Both the position numbers and the translations under genes were made by a program. From assembly GCA_964393835.1 (NCBI GenBank), contig CAYMUN010000024.1:1-9014 (forward strand): a stretch of DNA of 9,014 bases, read 5' to 3'. This stretch comes from CAYMUN01 sp964393835 (lineage in GTDB: Bacteria > Patescibacteriota > Saccharimonadia > Saccharimonadales > UBA4665). The notes beneath the pieces were generated by a model. The model saw only the letters and a list, made by a program, of their open reading frames with translations, ran no database searches and had not been told where the DNA came from. Below, piece by piece: positions 6,243-9,014 of the stretch. Position 1 is the stretch's first letter; every line of letters starts with the position of its first letter.

Positions 6243-6933
6243 AATTTTGCTTAAAGCTTTTTACAATAGTTTCGAGCTGAGGGGTGTACTGCCTGTAATC
6301 ATAAGCACTGGTAACTTGCTTGCCGAGATAATTGGTGCTTGCATGCTGATATGTCCGCATAAATACCTCGATAATTTTGTCAGAGTCCTTGTGAAAGTAG
6401 TAGTGGATGTCATGCTCGCCACCAGTAATTTCCGGCGGCCCAGTCGCGCTTATATCGGGGGCGGTTTCGGCAAATTCCCATACCGGGGCGCCATTAATAT
6501 GTGTCTCTTTGCTTGTAGGATGCTTATCGACCGTTTGTTGCAGAGCAGTATTTTTAAACTCTTCATAATTAGCAAATTGTGGCCCACCAGGATATTCACC
6601 GGGAACCGGGATGATAGTTACCTGGATTACCCAATTGTTTTCGTCGCCAGAAGCGTTGAAGGCGGCGGGTTTTAGCGTTAGAAACTGTTCGCTACCGCTC
6701 AAATACTGCGCGATCCATTTATCAGGCAGCTGAAAACTATACAGGCTGTTTTGATCGTTAAACGTCGTTGTTTTAACTGGCGCGCTTGATTTTGATTGCG
6801 TAGCTGACTGGTTTGGGGGTGTGGTTTTCTGTTGGCGAGAGCCTACCATATAGGCCGCCGCGGCAATGAGCCCCACTACAACCAGCACTAGCAAGATTTC
6901 TACTGCGCTAAAACCACGCTGGTTTTTGTTCAT
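6241..6933 (-). CDS. Type IV pilin-like protein with prepilin peptidase site
   Basis: The 230-aa protein begins with a short basic leader MNKNQRG, then FSAVE and a hydrophobic helix to about residue 30. This is the class III signal of type IV pilins and pseudopilins: cleavage between Gly7 and Phe8, with Glu at position +5 of the mature protein (residue 12). A Gln/Thr/Ser-rich linker (33-56) leads to a soluble domain from about 58 that opens NSLYSFQLPDKW, reminiscent of PsbP-like or DUF-type periplasmic folds. I cannot assign that domain firmly. At about 224 mature residues it is longer than a typical major pilin, so a minor pilin or pilin-anchored binding protein is possible. It lies upstream of the M23 peptidase on the same strand. 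A -10 ending 7 bases before the ATG and no Shine-Dalgarno suggest a leaderless message. Confidence 0.85.
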   Translation of the reverse strand: MNKNQRGFSAVEILLVLVVVGLIAAAAYMVGSRQQKTTPPNQSATQSKSSAPVKTTTFNDQNSLYSFQLPDKWIAQYLSGSEQFLTLKPAAFNASGDENNWVIQVTIIPVPGEYPGGPQFANYEEFKNTALQQTVDKHPTSKETHINGAPVWEFAETAPDISATGPPEITGGEHDIHYYFHKDSDKIIEVFMRTYQHASTNYLGKQVTSAYDYRQYTPQLETIVKSFKQN

Positions 6934-6940
6934 GACGGCA

Positions 6941-6969
6941 ACTATATATAAAAAATAAGCCCCAGTCTA
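6941..6969 (-). promoter_or_regulatory. Promoter of the pilin-like gene (TAGACT-17-TATAGT)
   Basis: On the minus strand TAGACT (6969-6964) and TATAGT (6946-6941) have a 17-bp spacer. The -10 ends 7 bases before the ATG at 6933, which puts the transcription start at or one base from the start codon. Confidence 0.6.
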
Positions 6970-7016
6970 TAGTGCTTATGCTTGGAGGATTATCGTAGAC
7001 GCTGCAGCAACTATAA

Positions 7017-7296
7017 TCAGCGATATATCAGTATACCTACATTAACAGCTGCGTACATTACTGACCATAGAACACCCTCAATTACTAGTGGCTTCAATCG
7101 ATGACTAATCGCGTATATTAAGAGTGATGAGCGAGCAAATTGCGTATAGCGACCAACTTATCAAGGAAACGTTTTTAGAACTATGATTGCTAAATATTGT
7201 AATTATTTGGGGTATGGTCGTTAAAGGGTAGACAAAAGCAACGATATACATGAGTTTATCAGCCATAGTTTGTCTACTTTTAGTTTGTGCAATCAC
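7017..7296 (-). pseudogene. SemiSWEET / PQ-loop sugar transporter, frameshifted
   Basis: SemiSWEETs are three-helix membrane proteins that dimerise to carry sugars. From ATG 7266 the minus strand encodes helix 1 with the PQ motif (FVYPLTTIPQI), the loop SSKNVSLISWS, and helix 2. The frame then runs into LNIRD and a TAG at 7105-7107. One base further along, the other frame continues exactly as the family expects: IYAISHRLKP, then EGVLWSVMYAAVNVGILIYR as helix 3, ending in TGA at 7017-7019. Skipping the single A at 7119 (after CTT 7122-7120) restores an 82-aa SemiSWEET of normal length. A GTG at 7296 in the first frame, just behind an extended -10, is an alternative leaderless start that adds ten residues. 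The break may be a real mutation, an assembly error, or recoding. Confidence 0.8.
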
Positions 7297-7304
7297 TAAG
7301 ACTT

Positions 7305-7313
7305 AGTATAACA
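7305..7313 (-). promoter_or_regulatory. Extended -10 (TGTTATACT) for the SemiSWEET gene
   Basis: On the minus strand TG-T-TATACT predicts a start near 7298, two bases before the GTG at 7296 or 32 bases before ATG 7266. A short palindrome, ACTAAG-A-CTTAGT (7295-7307), overlaps the predicted start and the end of the -10. Confidence 0.5.
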
Positions 7314-7337
7314 AAAGACAGGTATGGGAAGACTGTT

Positions 7338-7931
7338 CTACATCGCAGCAGATTGTTTAACCTCAGTGAATGAAACAACCTTTCCCTCATTCCACTCAAA
7401 CTTAGCAACATAACTGTGCGAATTTCTAGTTAAGTCAGCCGTGCCCATATCCTCGCCTGTAAAGCTAGCCCTAATGGCATTTATAGTTCCGTCATGCGCT
7501 ACCAGTAAAATTGTTTGATCGGGACTTGCCTTGCTTAGATCTTCGACGCAAGTCAGCACTCTTTGCTGCATTTGCGCCAAGGACTCGCCATTAGGTGCGA
7601 CAAAATTAGCATTTTCTTGGGGAGTCATACCTGCAGGGTAATCTGAGTATGGCTGATTAGCCAGGTCTCCGTAATTAACTTCACGCAGGCTCTTACTACG
7701 CTCAATTTTAGTTGTAATACCTATCTGTCGTGTAACTATATAAGCAGTAGCAAAAGCTCTACCCATGTCACTTGATGCAACCCTGTTAAAATGCACCCCT
7801 TTTAGTTTTGTGGCAGCAGATAAGGCGTCCTGCACACCTTGTGCTGTTAGCGGAGTATCAATCCAGCCTGAAAGACGTTGGTTTTTATTATTTTCTGTTT
7901 CACCATGCCGAGCAATATAAAAGGTCGTCAC
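7338..7931 (-). CDS. Histidine phosphatase (phosphoglycerate mutase-like)
   Basis: This 197-aa branch 1 histidine phosphatase superfamily member has the phospho-acceptor motif ARHGETE with Arg8 and His9, the second Arg at 58 (SSDMGRAFATA), the acid Glu84 (LREVNYGDL), and the second catalytic histidine His146 (LLVAHDGTI). All core residues are present. Family members range from phosphoglycerate mutases to phosphatases of small metabolites and proteins. This short form is more likely a phosphatase, and its substrate cannot be told. The start is GTG at 7931, supported by AAGGA seven bases upstream. The start lies 3 bases after the stop of the cupin gene, so the two are co-transcribed and probably act in one pathway (inference). 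Confidence 0.92.
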   Translation of the reverse strand: MTTFYIARHGETENNKNQRLSGWIDTPLTAQGVQDALSAATKLKGVHFNRVASSDMGRAFATAYIVTRQIGITTKIERSKSLREVNYGDLANQPYSDYPAGMTPQENANFVAPNGESLAQMQQRVLTCVEDLSKASPDQTILLVAHDGTINAIRASFTGEDMGTADLTRNSHSYVAKFEWNEGKVVSFTEVKQSAAM

Positions 7932-7934
7932 GTG

Positions 7935-8300
7935 CTAGTCCTTATATTCTATGCGCAAGGCGTAGTAGGTGTCAGATTCGCTTAGGTTTTCAACAGAATG
8001 TAACGATTCAGCGTAAAGGTTTTCAACTAATGGTTGATCAGGTGTAACTTCCTTCTTAGGAATATCTTCAGTTCTGCCATCTGCATAGTAATATCGCAGC
8101 AAAGCCGACCTAAACACGCGCATTTCACTTGGCCTAAGGTGATGATGGAAAGGCTCGCGTACACCAGGCGGCAAAAGCACCACTAGTTCACGACGGCTAT
8201 CATCCTCATAGACGACTCTGTGGGAATTTGGAGCAGCGCTCACCCCATCATAGCTAGGATCTTGATCTGCGCTAGGTGGCGGTAATTCAAACTCTGTCAT
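7935..8300 (-). CDS. Small single-domain cupin protein
   Basis: The 121-aa protein matches cupin motif 1 well: Gly46, His52, His54 and Glu59 in the spacing G(X)5HXH(X)4E (PPGVREPFHHHLRPSE). Motif 2 is represented by His101 and Asn105 in H(X)3N (LHSVEN). These four side chains would bind one metal ion. The N-terminal 25 residues are Pro/Asp-rich and probably flexible. Small cupins bind metabolites or act as isomerases, dioxygenases or sensors; the sequence does not say which. It is the first gene of a unit with the histidine phosphatase. The ATG has no Shine-Dalgarno and follows an extended -10 by 6 bases, which puts +1 on the A of the start codon. Confidence 0.82.
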   Translation of the reverse strand: MTEFELPPPSADQDPSYDGVSAAPNSHRVVYEDDSRRELVVLLPPGVREPFHHHLRPSEMRVFRSALLRYYYADGRTEDIPKKEVTPDQPLVENLYAESLHSVENLSESDTYYALRIEYKD

Positions 8301-8306
8301 GGCTTA

Positions 8307-8315
8307 ATCATAGCA
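8307..8315 (-). promoter_or_regulatory. Extended -10 (TGCTATGAT) for the cupin-phosphatase unit
   Basis: On the minus strand TG-C-TATGAT ends 6 bases before the ATG at 8300, so the predicted transcript starts on the start codon. The -35 (TAGCAC at a 17-bp spacer) is weak. The remaining divergent gap up to 8478 contains three TGGAGGT/TGAGGT words but no gene or clear operator I can support. Confidence 0.55.
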
Positions 8316-8478
8316 ATAAACAGGGGTAGGTGCTAACTCGGTTTCAAATGGAGGTAGATCTAACACCTCTGGAAGTCTTGGAGGTCGTTACAGGAACAAG
8401 TTTACACCTATGCTTGAGGAATTATTGAGGTGGCAGACTATCATACCTGCAACAAAGTGAGCTGCGTAACTAAGCTTA

Positions 8479-8487
8479 TGCTATAGT
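8479..8487 (+). promoter_or_regulatory. Extended -10 (TGCTATAGT) for the 8495 gene
   Basis: TG-C-TATAGT on the plus strand is a strong extended -10. It ends 7 bases before the ATG at 8495, predicting a start at 8494-8495 and a leaderless mRNA. No -35 or Shine-Dalgarno is visible. Confidence 0.6.
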
Positions 8488-8494
8488 TTTAGCT

Positions 8495-8878
8495 ATGTCG
8501 AAGTCTTCGGTAAGCAAGATAACGAGACACTTTTTGAGTACCAATTTAGGCAAAGCTCTATTCGCCATAGCAGCCTTCAGTATGTTGATTGCTGTCTTTT
8601 CACCGTTCATACTTTCTTCTCCGCAATGTACAACAGAGGTTACTCAGCAGCAGCGCAATGTTTCAGGATGCATCGTAGGTGCAGATTTTGGTTCGGGGAT
8701 GGGGATTATTTTTGGAATCGGATCTGCAGGCACAGCCTTAGTTCTAGCTTTGATGTTAGAAGCAGCTTGGTTTAAAAAGCTCAGTTTTTTGGCAAAATTC
8801 TTTCTGCTCATACCTGTCGTTATGCTTTTCGTTTATTGTCTATGGGTTTTGGTGGGATTAGTTAATTTTATTTTGTAA
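8495..8878 (+). CDS. Three-helix membrane protein, unknown function
   Basis: The 127-aa protein has a basic N-terminus (MSKSSVSKITRHF) and three hydrophobic segments, at about residues 19-41, 66-92 and 98-124. Between the first two is a polar loop with Cys45 and Cys59, which by the positive-inside rule lies outside and could form a disulfide. The short loop between helices 2 and 3 (WFKKLS) is basic and thus inside. I recognise no family. It is divergent from the cupin unit across a 194-bp gap and appears to be a single-gene transcript with a leaderless start. The 83 bases after its TAA, up to the tRNA, hold nothing I can name. Confidence 0.75.
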   Translation: MSKSSVSKITRHFLSTNLGKALFAIAAFSMLIAVFSPFILSSPQCTTEVTQQQRNVSGCIVGADFGSGMGIIFGIGSAGTALVLALMLEAAWFKKLSFLAKFFLLIPVVMLFVYCLWVLVGLVNFIL

Positions 8879-8961
8879 AAGTCACTATGAATCAGATCGG
8901 AATTAACAAATAAGCCAATCCTAAAGAGATGGAACTGGCATTTGCGTCGATTTTTGAATGT

Positions 8962-9014
8962 TGGAGGGCCAGCGGGGACTCGAACCCCGGACACCCTGCT
9001 TAAGAGGCAGGTGC
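8962..9014 (-). tRNA. tRNA-Lys(CTT), 5' part cut by the window edge
   Basis: The minus strand shows the anticodon arm CCTGC-CTCTTAA-GCAGG with anticodon CTT (plus 9002-9004, decoding AAG). A five-base variable loop follows, then the T arm CGGGG-TTCGAGT-CCCCG, the acceptor 3' strand CTGGCCC (8966-8972), and an encoded CCA (8962-8964). The D arm and acceptor 5' strand lie beyond the window. The discriminator base is T (8965), unusual because lysine tRNAs normally have A at this position. Confidence 0.9.

Noticed and set aside
7319..7338. Possible terminator after the phosphatase gene (ACAG...CTGTCTTTT)
   Set aside because: Only a 4-bp stem with a long loop; the T-run alone is not enough.
8348..8428. 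A 26-codon ATG frame in the gap between the cupin gene and the 8495 gene
   Set aside because: No ribosome binding site or promoter, unremarkable peptide, and it lies close to the divergent promoters.
8349..8439. Three GGAGGT/TGAGGT words and a 5-bp GAGGT...ACCTC stem in the divergent gap
   Set aside because: None is placed before a start codon, spacing is irregular and the stem is too short to be significant.
1..9014. CRISPR array, insertion sequence, toxin-antitoxin or phage defence system
   Set aside because: No spaced direct repeats, no terminal inverted repeats, no transposase, integrase or defence-family motifs in any gene.

Overview
The window reads as a piece of a small-genome bacterial chromosome, most likely a Candidatus Saccharibacteria (TM7, CPR) member. 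This is an inference from several things: short tightly packed genes, a SemiSWEET-type transporter, a type IV pilin-like protein, a lone M23 peptidase, many membrane-anchored or secreted proteins that I cannot name, and moderate GC. TGA is used as a normal stop (for example at the end of folC), so the recoded UGA=Gly code of Gracilibacteria/Absconditabacteria does not apply. Both window edges cut through tRNA genes on the minus strand: tRNA-Arg(TCG) at the left and tRNA-Lys(CTT) at the right.

Left region, plus strand (about 60-3160): a compact dyad promoter lies between tRNA-Arg and the overlapping folate pair folC-folA. After folA comes a 277-bp gap that holds a 30-codon ORF with a strong Shine-Dalgarno sequence. 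A pair of envelope proteins of unknown function follows: a secreted helical protein with two cysteines, then a Pro-rich single-pass membrane protein. The unit ends at a hairpin terminator placed to serve both strands.

Middle region, minus strand (6933 down to 3219): a type IV pilin-like protein, a membrane-anchored M23 (LytM-type) peptidase, a stand-alone receiver, a soluble PAS-histidine kinase, and a 48-aa KGG-like stress protein with a perfect ribosome binding site. Pilin and peptidase face the outside. The receiver/kinase pair is a cytoplasmic phosphorelay without a DNA-binding output.

Right region (7017-8878), somewhat more AT-rich: a SemiSWEET/PQ-loop transporter gene broken by a single extra base, a two-gene minus-strand unit (cupin, then histidine phosphatase), and a divergent plus-strand three-helix membrane protein.

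A theme across the window is start architecture. Five genes (starts at 2114, 6933, 7296, 8300 and 8495) have a good or extended -10 element ending only 6-9 bases before the start codon and no Shine-Dalgarno, which predicts leaderless or nearly leaderless mRNAs. The start codons at 98, 1950 and 3365 instead carry strong Shine-Dalgarno sequences. The most notable observations are this dichotomy, the frameshifted SemiSWEET, and the two small genes at 1950-2042 and 3219-3365.
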